DNA of 64,000 nt from Desmonostoc muscorum FACHB-395 (GCF_014698035.1 NZ_JACJSF010000006.1:124001-188000); one strand, 5' to 3'; shown: positions 44,705-53,754, counted from the first letter of the stretch. Translations and numbers: made by a program. Notes: a model not told the origin generated them from the sequence alone.

Positions 44705-44873
44705 AGAGGTTGTTTGAAAAGTGTTTCACTGTGACTTTAGGCACTTTTAGATCCCCCTAAATCCCCCTTAAAAAGGGGGACTTTAATTCTGGTTCCCCCC
44801 TTTTTTTAAGGGGGGGGTTAGGGGGGATCTAAAACTATTTGATACCGACAAAAAGACTTTTCAAACATCCTCT
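44705..44873. mobile_element. MITE-like element with 18-bp terminal inverted repeats
   Basis: AGAGGTTGTTTGAAAAGT (44705-44722) and ACTTTTCAAACATCCTCT (44856-44873) are terminal inverted repeats with one mismatch. Inside, TTTAGATCCCCCTAA and its inverse TTAGGGGGGATCTAAA form second arms, and CCCCCTTAAAAAGGGGG a central hairpin. The total is 169 bp, non-coding and highly foldable. This is the form of a miniature inverted-repeat transposable element; families of about this size (for example Nezha) are known in Nostoc/Anabaena, but I cannot assign it to one. It is inserted between rsmH and exbB. Confidence 0.75.
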
Positions 44874-44923
44874 AAAACAACAATCTGCTAATCTAGCGTT
44901 GTTGAAGAGTTAAAAAATAATAA

Positions 44924-45577
44924 ATGGAAATTAGTAATCTGTTTACAGCAGGTGGCGTAGTTATGTGGCCTCTGCTGGCATTCTCTTTGTTAGGTGTGGC
45001 GCTGATTATCGAGCGGATCATCTTTTGGGTAAGAATAAATAATCGGCAAAACAAGGTAGTGCGAGAGGTATTACAGCTTTATCGCCTTGATAATGTAGTT
45101 AGTGCTTTAGATAAGTTGCAGAAAAATGCTGATTTACCCATTGCTCGAATTTTTTTAGCAGCTTTAGAGTTAGAAGAGGCGACACCAGAGGAATTTCGTT
45201 TGGCATTAGAAAGCGAAGCACAAGCCGAAATTCCCTTACTTAAGCGATCGCAAAATATTTTTGAGACAATTATTGGTCTTGCGCCGTTGTTGGGACTTCT
45301 AGGAACTGTCTTAGGATTAATTAACTCCTTTGCCTCTCTAAATATTGGAGATGTGGGAGGTACTAAAACAACAGGTGTCACATCTGGGATTAGTGAAGCT
45401 TTAGTATCCACAGCATCAGGATTAGTAGTAGCAATCTTTACACTATTATTTGCTAATACTTTCCGGGGACTCTATCAGCGCCAGATAGCTTGGATTCAAG
45501 AATATGGTGGACAGTTAGAATTACTCTACCGCCGTCGCTACGAAAGAGGCGATAAATCATATCTGCCTACCAGATGA
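44924..45577 (+). CDS. exbB: ExbB/TolQ/MotA-type proton channel subunit
   Basis: 217 residues. TM1 is at about 12-33 (GGVVMWPLLAFSLLGVALII); TM2 and TM3 are at about 115-140 (TIIGLAPLLGLLGTVLGLIN) and 155-185 (ISEALVSTASGLVVAIFTLL). The LAPLLGLLGTVLG block and the conserved Thr and Ser around GISEALVSTASGL are the proton-path residues of ExbB/TolQ. The family couples the proton gradient to outer-membrane transport through ExbD and TonB. No exbD or tonB follows: the next gene is an unrelated 68-residue protein. So the partner must be elsewhere. The MITE-like element sits in its upstream region. Confidence 0.88.
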   Translation: MEISNLFTAGGVVMWPLLAFSLLGVALIIERIIFWVRINNRQNKVVREVLQLYRLDNVVSALDKLQKNADLPIARIFLAALELEEATPEEFRLALESEAQAEIPLLKRSQNIFETIIGLAPLLGLLGTVLGLINSFASLNIGDVGGTKTTGVTSGISEALVSTASGLVVAIFTLLFANTFRGLYQRQIAWIQEYGGQLELLYRRRYERGDKSYLPTR

Positions 45578-45723
45578 AGCGAAACTGAATAATTGTAAAT
45601 TAGCAATCGGTAATTGGGATTAGTTTACTAGTGGTTACCGATTTTGCTCTGCAATTTTTGACTCTAATAGTGTTCTAAAATAACAAATAGCTTTTTCCGC
45701 TACACTTTTCGAGGGAATATTCC

Positions 45724-45930
45724 ATGACTATTTGGGTAAATGAGCAAATTGATCCGTCTGGGATGATTCATGCCTGCATTGCCACTTGTAATGAATCTCA
45801 AGCTAAAGAGTGTCATGATTCCTTTCAGAATAATTTGACCGAGAAGCAAAAGGCAGCAGGTTGGGTAGCACAATTGCGGACAGTTGATTCTTGGGATGAA
45901 GTGCCGGTGAATTCTTTAAAACTCAATTAA
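45724..45930 (+). CDS. Small conserved-looking hypothetical protein (68 aa)
   Basis: 68 residues, ATG start, with GAGGGAA about 9 bases upstream. MTIWVNEQIDPSGMIHACIA, then NESQAKECHDSFQNNLTEKQ and a C-terminal VAQLRTVDSWDEVPVNSL. Two Cys and one His lie in the first half (HACIATC, KECHD). No signal peptide or membrane segment. It is 147 bp after exbB on the same strand. I recall similar small cyanobacterial proteins but know no function. Confidence 0.6.
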   Translation: MTIWVNEQIDPSGMIHACIATCNESQAKECHDSFQNNLTEKQKAAGWVAQLRTVDSWDEVPVNSLKLN

Positions 45931-45982
45931 TTGGGTTAGATGGAGTTAATTTTTTGGGGTTTTAATCGAACGGATTTCAGGA

Positions 45983-46014
45983 GCGTAGGCGTAGCCCGCT
46001 AGATGCATCGCTTG
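45983..46014. repeat. Dispersed repeat GCGTAGGCGTAGCCCGC...CATCGCTTG
   Basis: GCGTAGGCGTAGCCCGCTAG followed by ATGCATCGCTTG, a copy of the family seen at 33658-33689, with an altered middle. The spacer 45931-46228 otherwise holds a HIP1 site and no gene. Confidence 0.65.
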
Positions 46015-46228
46015 TCTACACTTATGCTAATGCCTACAGCGATCGCAACAAATCCCATGACAACAGGTTAATAAAGGATAAAATTCGGATTAAAATTCTC
46101 AAATTATTAGCAAATGCTTCTAAAAAAAGTAACATAAGAGAGGAAAATGATGATTTTTCTGAACTTTTAAGAGCTATCATCTATACCGTAGATTAAATTA
46201 AAAAATTTGCATAAGCCGAATCAATTTA

Positions 46229-46786
46229 GTGAACTATCCCAAAGTTTACACTTCGGAGCAAGCCTGTCCCATTAATTTAGTTGGCGAAACAGGACAAGCG
46301 GTTCAAATTTCAATTCATGCTCCCAGTCAATATATCTGTGCCAACTGCGAACGGATATTACCGGATTGGAAACGGCAACCGTTTTTACGAGTAGTGATTG
46401 TCTTGCAGCAATCGCGTTATCAATTAGTCAAAAAGACGGCAGAAGTAGAGTCAGAGAAAGAACGCTTACGAGAAAAGTTTATGCGATTTGGCTGTGATTT
46501 AGCATTTAATCTGCGCGATCGCGGCTATTTAACTGACCTAATCGACCCTCGTACAGGCTACCCTTTATTGTCTCATCCTGGAGCAATTCCCCATGATGAC
46601 ACAGCAGTTGTCAAAGCTTTACTCAACTATCCAGTGATTAAAAATCAATGCCGTGTACTAGTGCATCCCGAATGGGGCGCAGCAGTTTATCCTAGCATTT
46701 TGATATCAGAAGCTCCGCCAATTTTGATCGAATGGGTTACTAAAGGTATAGCAGCTATGCATGGGTGGAAAGAAATTGGTCATTAG
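46229..46786 (+). CDS. MMADHC-like protein (methylmalonic aciduria and homocystinuria type D family)
   Basis: 185 residues from a GTG. The C-terminal two-thirds (FMRFGCDLAFNLRDRGYLTD, LIDPRTGYPLLSHPG, QCRVLVHPEWGAAVYPSILI) resemble human MMADHC (CblD), which helps route cob(II)alamin between mitochondrial and cytosolic enzymes. The N-terminal part has a CxxC (ICANCERILPDWKRQP). Cyanobacterial homologues are commonly annotated this way. A role in cobalamin handling is therefore likely in principle, but no cobalamin gene is adjacent. No ATG exists near the start. Confidence 0.75.
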   Translation: MNYPKVYTSEQACPINLVGETGQAVQISIHAPSQYICANCERILPDWKRQPFLRVVIVLQQSRYQLVKKTAEVESEKERLREKFMRFGCDLAFNLRDRGYLTDLIDPRTGYPLLSHPGAIPHDDTAVVKALLNYPVIKNQCRVLVHPEWGAAVYPSILISEAPPILIEWVTKGIAAMHGWKEIGH

Positions 46787-46898
46787 TCATTGGTCATTGG
46801 TTATTTCTACTTACAGCCGCAATCAGAAGATTTAACAGGCATTTGCAGATTTTTGCAATGGATACTGATTGGTAAATAAATAAATCGCCAGGAATAAA

Positions 46899-47777
46899 TC
46901 AAACTATGTGTTTTACAATCTCCAGAAATCTCTGTATCGTTGGGGATGTCTCGCTACTGCGCCAAATCATTGCAATGGCAACTTTTGGACTGACTGGCTC
47001 GATATTTTTATAAACTACCCCAGTTCGTTGCAAATTTTGTAAAGATGCCGGCACAATTGCAATACCTATTTCGGCTGCCACTAAGCTAACAATTGTTTGC
47101 ATCTGAATGGCTTGTTGACTTACAGAGGGACTAAAGCCTGCTTGCTGGCAGAGACTAATAATTAAGTCGTAGAGTCCAGGCGCTAATATTCTCGGAAATA
47201 AAATAAAGGGTTCATTAGCAAGCGATCGCAAACACACATAAGATTGATTTGCTAGCAAATGTGCTTCAGGTAATGCTACTATCAGCGACTCTTGAAAAAT
47301 TATTTCCCAGCTAAATGTATTTTCCTCCACAGGTGGACGAACAAACCCTACATCTATCCGACCTGTGCGTAACCACTCTAACTGTTGATCTGTAGTCAGT
47401 TCATGCAACTCTAGACTCACACCGGGGGCACAATTCCGAAAGTTTCGCAAAATAGTTGGCAAAATATTATACGCAGCAGAACTGACAAAGCCGATCGCTA
47501 ATTCTCCAAGTTCACCGCGACTAATTTGTTGCCCGACTTGGATTGCCTGCTGCAATTGCCTGAGAATTTGTTGAACTTCATCCAGAAAAACTACCCCCGC
47601 TTCTGTTAAATTCACGCTTCGTTTTGTGCGATGAAACAGTTCAAAGCCCAATTCCTTCTCTAGCTGGCGAATTTGTTGACTTAAGGGAGGTTGGGCAATG
47701 TGCAATCTTTCTGCTGCCCTTCCAAAGTGCAGTTCTTCTGCCAAGGTGACAAAGTAGCGCAGGTGTCGTAATTCCAT
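46899..47777 (-). CDS. LysR family transcriptional regulator
   Basis: 292 residues. The N-terminal winged HTH is textbook (LRHLRYFVTLAEELHFGRAA, LHIAQPPLSQQIRQLEKELG, FELFHRTKRSVNLTEAG). The C-terminal effector domain (about 90-292) has the periplasmic-binding-protein-like fold (GELAIGFVSSAAYNILPTIL, GRIDVGFVRPPVEE, LVAAEIGIAIVPASLQ). It resembles the CatR/BenM/CbbR group, but the ligand is unknown. It is divergent from the methyltransferase gene with a 160-bp AT-rich gap, the usual layout when a LysR protein controls its neighbour. Confidence 0.93.
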   Translation of the reverse strand: MELRHLRYFVTLAEELHFGRAAERLHIAQPPLSQQIRQLEKELGFELFHRTKRSVNLTEAGVVFLDEVQQILRQLQQAIQVGQQISRGELGELAIGFVSSAAYNILPTILRNFRNCAPGVSLELHELTTDQQLEWLRTGRIDVGFVRPPVEENTFSWEIIFQESLIVALPEAHLLANQSYVCLRSLANEPFILFPRILAPGLYDLIISLCQQAGFSPSVSQQAIQMQTIVSLVAAEIGIAIVPASLQNLQRTGVVYKNIEPVSPKVAIAMIWRSSETSPTIQRFLEIVKHIV

Positions 47778-47937
47778 CTGTTACCTGAACTTATATCTTT
47801 TAAATATTAGTTAAGGTCAAAATATATATTGGACATAATTAATAATATTTTTTATTGTGATGATTATGCAGTCATCAACCTACCGAACTTGGTTGACGAC
47901 TAGCAAACCAAGACTCTGCAATGTAATTTCATAGTTT

Positions 47938-48714
47938 ATGAATAATCTTCCATTACTCGACAATAATTGGAACACAGACCTGTATGAGGATAAACACGCC
48001 TTTGTCTGGCAATATGGCGAGAACTTGCTGAAAGTACTCAACCCCAAGCCGGGAGAATCCATTTTGGATCTTGGCTGTGGAACTGGGCAACTAACAGAAA
48101 AAATTGCTCAAGCCGGGGCTGAAGTGACTGGAATCGATCGCGCATCCTCGATGATTGAGACAGCAATACAAAATTATCCTCATCTACGCTTTGATGTTGC
48201 TGATGCCAGAGATTTTCAAGTATTGAAACCATTGGATGCTATATTTTCCAACGCTGTTTTACATTGGATTAAAGAAGCAGATGCGGCGATCGCTTCCATA
48301 CATGAAGCGTTAAAACCTGGGGGGCGTTTTGTTGCAGAATTTGGTGGTAAGGGAAATGTTCAAGCGATCGTCACAGCTTTGTACAGTGCTTTAGAGGCGA
48401 TCGCTATTTCCCCACAAGCACTGAATCCTTGGTATTTTCCTAGTATTGGTGAGTACGCTACCCTATTAGAACAACAAGGCTTTGATGTTACTTATGCCAC
48501 CTTGTTTGCTCGTCCTACTCCCCTAACAGAAGGCGAAGCAGGGATGGCGAACTGGCTTGAAATGTTTGCCGACGCTTTTCTAGCAGGGTTGTCTGCTGAC
48601 CAAAAAATACAAATAATCCGCACCGTGGAAGAGCATCTTTTGCCGACACTGTATCAACAAGGCAATTGGACAGCCGACTATCGGAGAATTCGCATCGTTG
48701 CCATCAAACTTTAG
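47938..48714 (+). CDS. Class I SAM-dependent methyltransferase
   Basis: 258 residues. Motif I is ESILDLGCGTGQLTEKIA (about 40-57), motif II-like AEVTGIDRASSMIETA, and DAIFSNAVLHWIKEADAA is the post-I segment. The C-terminal half is close in style to trans-aconitate 2-methyltransferase (GRFVAEFGGKGNVQAIV, PWYFPSIGEYATLLEQQGFD). The substrate is not predictable with confidence. It is divergently transcribed from the LysR regulator, which probably controls it. Confidence 0.85.
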   Translation: MNNLPLLDNNWNTDLYEDKHAFVWQYGENLLKVLNPKPGESILDLGCGTGQLTEKIAQAGAEVTGIDRASSMIETAIQNYPHLRFDVADARDFQVLKPLDAIFSNAVLHWIKEADAAIASIHEALKPGGRFVAEFGGKGNVQAIVTALYSALEAIAISPQALNPWYFPSIGEYATLLEQQGFDVTYATLFARPTPLTEGEAGMANWLEMFADAFLAGLSADQKIQIIRTVEEHLLPTLYQQGNWTADYRRIRIVAIKL

Positions 48715-48756
48715 ATTGCTTGACAAATAACTCAAGGTTCGCGCGCGATCGCTACT

Positions 48757-49656
48757 TTAAAGCTCATCAAATTGGCAAATAGATTCTGGTTTTACAGGAC
48801 ATATTTTGGGTGCGATCGCGTTGTTCTTAATATTAATAAAAGTTAATTTTTTCAGAGATGATAAAGGCTTGATATTGCTGATTTTATTTGAGTTAAGGGA
48901 GAGTTCAGTCAAATTAGTCAGAGTAGACAAAGGCTTGACATTGTTAATTTCATTTGATTCAAGAGAGAGAATAGTCAAATTAGTCAGATTAGACAAAGGC
49001 TTGATATTGCTGATTTCATTTGAGTTGAGGTAGAGATAAGTCAAATTAGTCAGAGTGGACAAAGGCTTAATATTGCTGACTTGATTTGAGCGGAGAGAGA
49101 GAGAAGTTAATTTTTTCAGAGATGATAAAGGCTTGATATCGCTGATTTGATTCTCTCGGAGCGAGAGAGCAGTCAAATTAGTCAGAGCGGACAAAGGCTT
49201 GATATCGCTGATTTCATTTATGTCGAGGTCGATAGAAGTCAATTTAGTCAGAACAGACAAAGGCTTGATATCGCTGATTTCATTTATGCCAAGGTCGATA
49301 GAAGTCAAATTAGTCAGAGCAGACAAAGGCTTGATATCACTGATTTCATTTGAGCCAAGGTCGAGAGAAGTCAAATTAGTTAGAGCAGACAAAGGCTTGA
49401 TATCACTGATTTTATTTGAGTTGAGGGAGAGAGAAGTCAAATTAGTCAGCTTTTGGTTAGCCTGCTTGCAATTTTGAGTTTGAGCTTTTTCTAAAAGAAC
49501 CTCAACAGTATGTTTTGTCTGTGGAGGTAAAGTTGATTTCTGCTTACACCAATTTGTAAAACTTGTGGTATTTGCCAAAGGAGCAGCAATAGTCTGTGTG
49601 GCGTAAAATCCCAAAGTAAAAGTAAATATTGTGGCGATCGCTAAATTACGTTTCAT
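48757..49656 (-). CDS. Exported leucine-rich-repeat protein (internalin-like)
   Basis: 299 residues. The signal peptide (LAIATIFTFTLGFYATQTIA) is followed by a cap with two Cys. About nine 22-residue LRRs follow of the form LTxLxLxxNxIxxIKPLSxL (e.g. LTSLDLGSNEISDIKPLSAL, LTSIDLGINEISDIKPLSVL). A short C-terminal cap has two Cys (ICPVKPESICQ). At the DNA level the repeats are 66-bp units of high mutual identity, so copy number can change by recombination. SDS22/internalin-type LRRs bind proteins. It is surface or periplasmic; the partner is unknown. Transcribed alone. Confidence 0.9.
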   Translation of the reverse strand: MKRNLAIATIFTFTLGFYATQTIAAPLANTTSFTNWCKQKSTLPPQTKHTVEVLLEKAQTQNCKQANQKLTNLTSLSLNSNKISDIKPLSALTNLTSLDLGSNEISDIKPLSALTNLTSIDLGINEISDIKPLSVLTKLTSIDLDINEISDIKPLSALTNLTALSLRENQISDIKPLSSLKKLTSLSLRSNQVSNIKPLSTLTNLTYLYLNSNEISNIKPLSNLTNLTILSLESNEINNVKPLSTLTNLTELSLNSNKISNIKPLSSLKKLTFINIKNNAIAPKICPVKPESICQFDEL

Positions 49657-49744
49657 TGAATTATATTATACTTCTAAAGTATGCAATTACACTATATTAG
49701 ATTTACTTAAGGTTAGTATAAAAAAGTAATTAAATAAAAATAAA

Positions 49745-50761
49745 TCAGCTATTTTTCGGTCGCCGCAGTTCCTTGGAATTAATCGGGCCGAGAATTTGAT
49801 TTAGGCTACGCAACTGTTCTGCTGTACCCATACCAATCAGCCGATCGCCTGACATTAAGACTGTATCGCCAGTGGGACCACCGATAAGAGTCCCATCAAC
49901 GCGGCGAATTGCCAGAACTAATGCCCCAGATTGCGATCGCAATCTCGCTTTCTGCAAACTTTGACCGACAAAAGGACAGAAAGCCGGGTCGAGTAAAAAT
50001 TCTTCCATATACAACTGACGGTCTGCACCTGTCAAAATCCCGTCTACAAAGTCCAAAACCTGGGGTCTGAGTGCCGCAGCAGCCATGCGCTTCCCACCAG
50101 TAATATAGGGGGATATCACTTCATCTGCACCACCGCGTCGTAACTTCTGCAAAGCTTCTTCTGTACTTGCGCGGGCAATCACCCGAATTCCCGAATTCAG
50201 TGTTTTAGCTGATAAAACGATGTATAAATTTTCGGCATCGGAAGGCAGGGCTGCAACAATACATATTGCCCGTTCAATACCAACTTTCAGAAGTGTGTCA
50301 TCTAGGGTAGCGTCACCTTGATATGCCGTGTAACCTTCAGTCTGCGCCCTTTGTACAGATTCCATGTCAGCATCAATCACTACAAAAGGTGCGTCTTCTG
50401 CCCGAAATTCCTTGGCAATTTGACGACCAGTGCGGCTAAATCCACAAATGATGTAGTGTTCTGTTAGGGATTCCATTAACCGCCTCTGTTGCTGTAGCCG
50501 AATTCCTTCTTGAAAGTAGCCTTGAATGATCGCTTCTGTAAATCTGTTGACAATGTAACCAATATTGACTACACCCAACAAAATCAGGGCAATTGTAAAC
50601 AATCTTCCTCGGCTACCCAGTGGGTGAGTCTCTCCGTATCCCACAGTAGCTAAAGTGATGACTGTCATGTAAGCTGCATCTTCCCATGACCAGCCCTCAA
50701 CTAATGAGTACCACGAAGTGCCAATGAGGAAAACACCGCCAAGAGCGATCGCCCCGGCCAT
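49745..50761 (-). CDS. Potassium channel with RCK (TrkA-N/TrkA-C) domains
   Basis: 338 residues from an ATG preceded by AAAGGAG. No canonical in-frame start exists further upstream. TM1 is at about 3-20; the pore loop has the selectivity filter TVGYGE (39-44) and TM2 is at about 53-75 (LFTIALILLGVVNIGYIVNR). The RCK N-domain follows with YIICGFSRTGRQIAKEF, a Rossmann NAD-binding-like motif, and DADMESVQRAQTEGYTAYQG. A TrkA-C domain closes it (about 245-330). This two-TM, MthK/GsuK-type layout makes a ligand-gated K+ channel tetramer in the plasma or thylakoid membrane. Transcribed alone. Confidence 0.93.
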   Translation of the reverse strand: MAGAIALGGVFLIGTSWYSLVEGWSWEDAAYMTVITLATVGYGETHPLGSRGRLFTIALILLGVVNIGYIVNRFTEAIIQGYFQEGIRLQQQRRLMESLTEHYIICGFSRTGRQIAKEFRAEDAPFVVIDADMESVQRAQTEGYTAYQGDATLDDTLLKVGIERAICIVAALPSDAENLYIVLSAKTLNSGIRVIARASTEEALQKLRRGGADEVISPYITGGKRMAAAALRPQVLDFVDGILTGADRQLYMEEFLLDPAFCPFVGQSLQKARLRSQSGALVLAIRRVDGTLIGGPTGDTVLMSGDRLIGMGTAEQLRSLNQILGPINSKELRRPKNS

Positions 50762-51462
50762 TAACTCCTTTTGGATACGTTGATATTTTTGCTCAAGTGT
50801 TGAGAATGACGTAACAATAGTACTTTTAGCCTACTTTTTCTAGTTTTCTACTAACTTTATAGCATTAGTCTTTTTTAGTACATTTAAACTACAATTTATC
50901 CAAACTCAAGACTCCTAATACTTAAAAATATTCATCTTTAACTTTACATGAAGCTCTAATCCCTAGAAGCCTATTTGGGCAGATATGCAGATAATCAGGT
51001 TTAACGTAGTATTGTAAAAGCTACTCTATCGTCGAGATTGGGATTGTTATCTCGGTGTATTTAGTGTTCTCGGTGCAGATAAGGATTACGAACGTTATAT
51101 GCCGTTTATGCCGTTATGACTCGTATTATGTTACGCCGTTCAGCCGTCTAAAGATTTACTTTATAAATGGTCTCTTAGGACTATAAGGCAATACAGTTCA
51201 GATCAGACTAAAACACTTGTAGAGACGGCGATTTATCGCGTCTCGAAAACCCAAAATTTTTGCCAGTAGCTCTTAACCCAAGCGTATTGGGCTATAAGGC
51301 TCGTAAAAAAATACTAAAATTTTCTCTTCACTCCCCCTGCTCTTTTCACGATGATCTCACTTTTTCGCGTTCCTCCCCCTTAACTGAAAAGTATTGGGGC
51401 GCAAGGCTTTGTACCCCTACAAATTTACAAATAATTTTGAATAATTTATTTTTTGTAGTCCC
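50762..51462. other. Intergenic spacer with a hairpin
   Basis: About 700 bp without a credible gene. AGAGACGGCGATTTATCGCG with TCTC following (about 51220-51244) is a hairpin related to 7608-7635. A short rightward frame at 51260-51511 overlaps the glycosyltransferase end and has no domain. AT-rich elsewhere. Confidence 0.45.
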
Positions 51463-52407
51463 TTACGAATCAATCAATACAAGTTTACGAACTTCAGAAT
51501 TGTTTCCCTGAGAGCGACGTGATGACGCAGCAGTGAGCAAAAACTTCCAAGACTTAGGAGAAAATATAGATGGATCTATAATTGAAAAAAAGCTCTTGAG
51601 GTTTTTTTGCTTCAGTGATACTAAAATCCAATGGAGTTTCAGGTAATTTTTTATATCTTGAAAGCCGGGAATTTTTGAGCGATGTTGCTCATTTACCAAG
51701 GCATAAATTTTTTCTTTCATCAAAATATTTGTTGCCAACCGCCGAGACAAAGAAAACTTTTGATTATATGCACCGGGCCAAATAGTTCGGTACGCAAGAC
51801 ACTGGTTAAAGAAAATAGCATCACCAAACTGAGCAATCTTAATCCACGAATCGATGTCATCACAGTTAGCATCAAGTGTGGAATCCCAACCACCAGTTTG
51901 CACAAAAGCATCACGTCGGCAAGCCACTTGTACAGGTGTGCCAAAGGGTACAAGCTCTAAGAGCATACCGTAATGAATATCGGCTTGGGGGATATAAAAA
52001 GCTAAACCAGGGCCAACTTGCGGGGTGCGACTGAGTTCAACTTCATTGCCATCTACCTGAGCCGCGACACAAGAGCAGATTACAGCATCGGGATGAAGTG
52101 CGATCGCCTTAGCCATCTCTTCTATGCAGTTGGGAGCTAAATAGTCGTCATCATCTAAAAACTTAATCCAGTCGCCGCTAGCTTTGGCAACTCCAGCATT
52201 TACCGTTGCGGCATGACCAAGGTTCACTTCATTCCGATGGTAAACAACCTTGTCCCCTAAGCTTTTGAGATATGTTTGGGTATCATCAGAAGAACAGTCA
52301 TCGGCAACAACCACCTCACACTCAATGGTTTGGTTCCGAGCCGACTCAATTGCTCTTTGCAGCAAGTTCAAGCGATTATAGGTACTGATGACGACGCTAA
52401 ATTTCAT
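51463..52407 (-). CDS. Glycosyltransferase family 2
   Basis: 314 residues from the ATG at 52407 (MKFSVVISTYNRLNLL); the frame is open further to 52488, but the extra 27 residues are not family-like. The GT-A fold motifs are SVVISTYNRLNLLQRAIESA, the nucleotide-binding VVADDCSSDDTQ, the metal-binding WIKFLDDDDYLAP (DxD) and GGWDSTLDANCDDIDSWIKI. It transfers a sugar from a nucleotide donor to a surface polysaccharide or lipid; the substrate is unknown. No polysaccharide gene cluster surrounds it. It is divergent from rplS. Confidence 0.85.
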   Translation of the reverse strand: MKFSVVISTYNRLNLLQRAIESARNQTIECEVVVADDCSSDDTQTYLKSLGDKVVYHRNEVNLGHAATVNAGVAKASGDWIKFLDDDDYLAPNCIEEMAKAIALHPDAVICSCVAAQVDGNEVELSRTPQVGPGLAFYIPQADIHYGMLLELVPFGTPVQVACRRDAFVQTGGWDSTLDANCDDIDSWIKIAQFGDAIFFNQCLAYRTIWPGAYNQKFSLSRRLATNILMKEKIYALVNEQHRSKIPGFQDIKNYLKLHWILVSLKQKNLKSFFSIIDPSIFSPKSWKFLLTAASSRRSQGNNSEVRKLVLIDS

Positions 52408-52566
52408 AGATTTACACCTGTGGTACAGCATTTTGCAATATAGCTTCGATCTACCGAGTCTTGTCTCAGTAAAATTATCAATCTCCAATAAGTAGAAGTA
52501 GACTGAAATAGGATTATCGATTTATGATTGATGATCGTGGGTTTTTTTTAAGCAGACAGAAAGACT

Positions 52567-52929
52567 ATGAGCGCTCAAGAGATTATCCGCTCCATTGAAG
52601 CGGAACAGCTAAAATCAAATTTGCCCGACATTTTTGTGGGCGACACCGTAAAAGTAGGAGTGAAAATTAAAGAAGGCGAAAAATACCGGGTACAACCCTA
52701 CGAAGGAGTAGTGATTGCCAAACGCAATGGTGGCATCAACGAAACTATTACAGTCCGTAAGGTTTTTCAAGGTGTAGGCGTTGAGCGCGTATTTCTGTTG
52801 CATTCTCCCCGGATTGATAGCATCAAGGTATTACGTCGTGGTAAAGTCCGCCGTGCTAAACTGTATTATCTCCGCGATCGCGTAGGTAAGGCAACCCGGA
52901 TTAAGCAACGGTTTGACCGCCCTTTATGA
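52567..52929 (+). CDS. rplS: 50S ribosomal protein L19
   Basis: 120 residues, normal length. It opens with [20 protein letters not shown], and [40 protein letters not shown] and [16 protein letters not shown] are the conserved blocks. It sits at the 30S-50S interface. Here it precedes tRNA-Trp and the secE-nusG-L11 cluster, as in other cyanobacteria. The leader is T-rich (GGGTTTTTTTTAAG). Confidence 0.98.
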   Translation: MSAQEIIRSIEAEQLKSNLPDIFVGDTVKVGVKIKEGEKYRVQPYEGVVIAKRNGGINETITVRKVFQGVGVERVFLLHSPRIDSIKVLRRGKVRRAKLYYLRDRVGKATRIKQRFDRPL

Positions 52930-53075
52930 TTCGTGCTTCTTTCATTGTGGGAGAAATCTCAAGCGGCATCTGCCGCTAACTTGTTTTCTCAACCAAATTG
53001 AAGTATGATAGAAATCGCGTGTTGCGTTAAACTAAAATTTAGTTCAGCGCAATAAGTGAATAAAAAACAGCTTGT

Positions 53076-53148
53076 GCGCTCTTAGTTCAGTTGGTAGAAC
53101 GCAGGTCTCCAAAACCTGATGTCGGGGGTTCAAGTCCTCCAGGGCGCG
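53076..53148 (+). tRNA. trnW: tRNA-Trp (CCA)
   Basis: 73 nt without encoded CCA. The acceptor stem GCGCTCT pairs with AGGGCGC, with a G73 discriminator. The D arm is GTTC/GAAC with AGTTGGTA. The anticodon stem CAGGT/ACCTG holds anticodon CCA (53109-53111) in a CTCCAAA loop. The T arm is GGGGG TTCAAGT CCTCC. All four stems close. It lies directly upstream of secE, the usual position in bacteria. Confidence 0.97.
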
Positions 53149-53532
53149 CTCAAGAGCAAAAAATAAAGCCCGAAATAATTACGCAGCTGCTGTATTAGCA
53201 GTTAGCGATAATAATTTCGGGTAAACTTATTGTATTTGCAGTTGTTTTGCTTTCAATTAAGTAAAATAGAGTCGAAACTGTAAAACTGGAAGAACAAATT
53301 TTAGATTTTAAATTTTAGATTTTGGTGAAGCAGCCCGGTCTTCTCTACGAAACGCTTAGCTAAGGGGCTTTCCCCATGAGTGACTGCTGAACCCGAAGGA
53401 GTTGACAAAAAATCAAAATAAATGCACAACCCAGAATCTGAAGTTAAGTACCTTTGCCTTAAAGCGCATGGTAAATCTAAAATCCAAAATCCAAAATCCA
53501 AAATTGAGTAAGAAACGGGGGGATAAAGGGTC
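53149..53532. other. Spacer between tRNA-Trp and secE with repeats
   Basis: Contains TTTTAGATTTTAAATTTTAG-type words at about 53297-53325, a dispersed-repeat fragment (about 53335-53400) and ATCCAAA tandem units at 53478-53505. No gene is seen. The secE promoter should lie here. Confidence 0.45.
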
Positions 53533-53754
53533 GTGGCCAAAAAAAGTGAAGCAGAATTGCCAGAAAACACAAATGGTTTTAGCTTAGGCAACTTCATACA
53601 GGGAACCAAAGAAGAACTTGACAAAGTAGTTTGGCCCAGTCGGAAGCAAATAGTGAGCGAATCCGCTGCTGTGTTGTTAATGGTGGCACTCTCCGCATCT
53701 TTGATATACTTGGTCGATGGATTGTTTGGTTGGGCAGCAAAACAGGTGTTCTGA
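53533..53754 (+). CDS. secE: Preprotein translocase subunit SecE
   Basis: 73 residues from a GTG at 53533; short single-TM form typical of cyanobacteria. GNFIQGTKEELDKVVWPSRK is the conserved cytoplasmic amphipathic helix and the single membrane helix is AAVLLMVALSASLIYLVDGL. It clamps SecY in the translocase. The TGA stop overlaps the ATG of nusG (TGATG), so translation is coupled. Confidence 0.96.
   Translation: MAKKSEAELPENTNGFSLGNFIQGTKEELDKVVWPSRKQIVSESAAVLLMVALSASLIYLVDGLFGWAAKQVF

Noticed and set aside
48806..49477. Several rightward frames inside the LRR gene
   Set aside because: They are antisense translations of the tandem 66-bp repeats; the leftward LRR frame has a signal peptide and canonical repeats.
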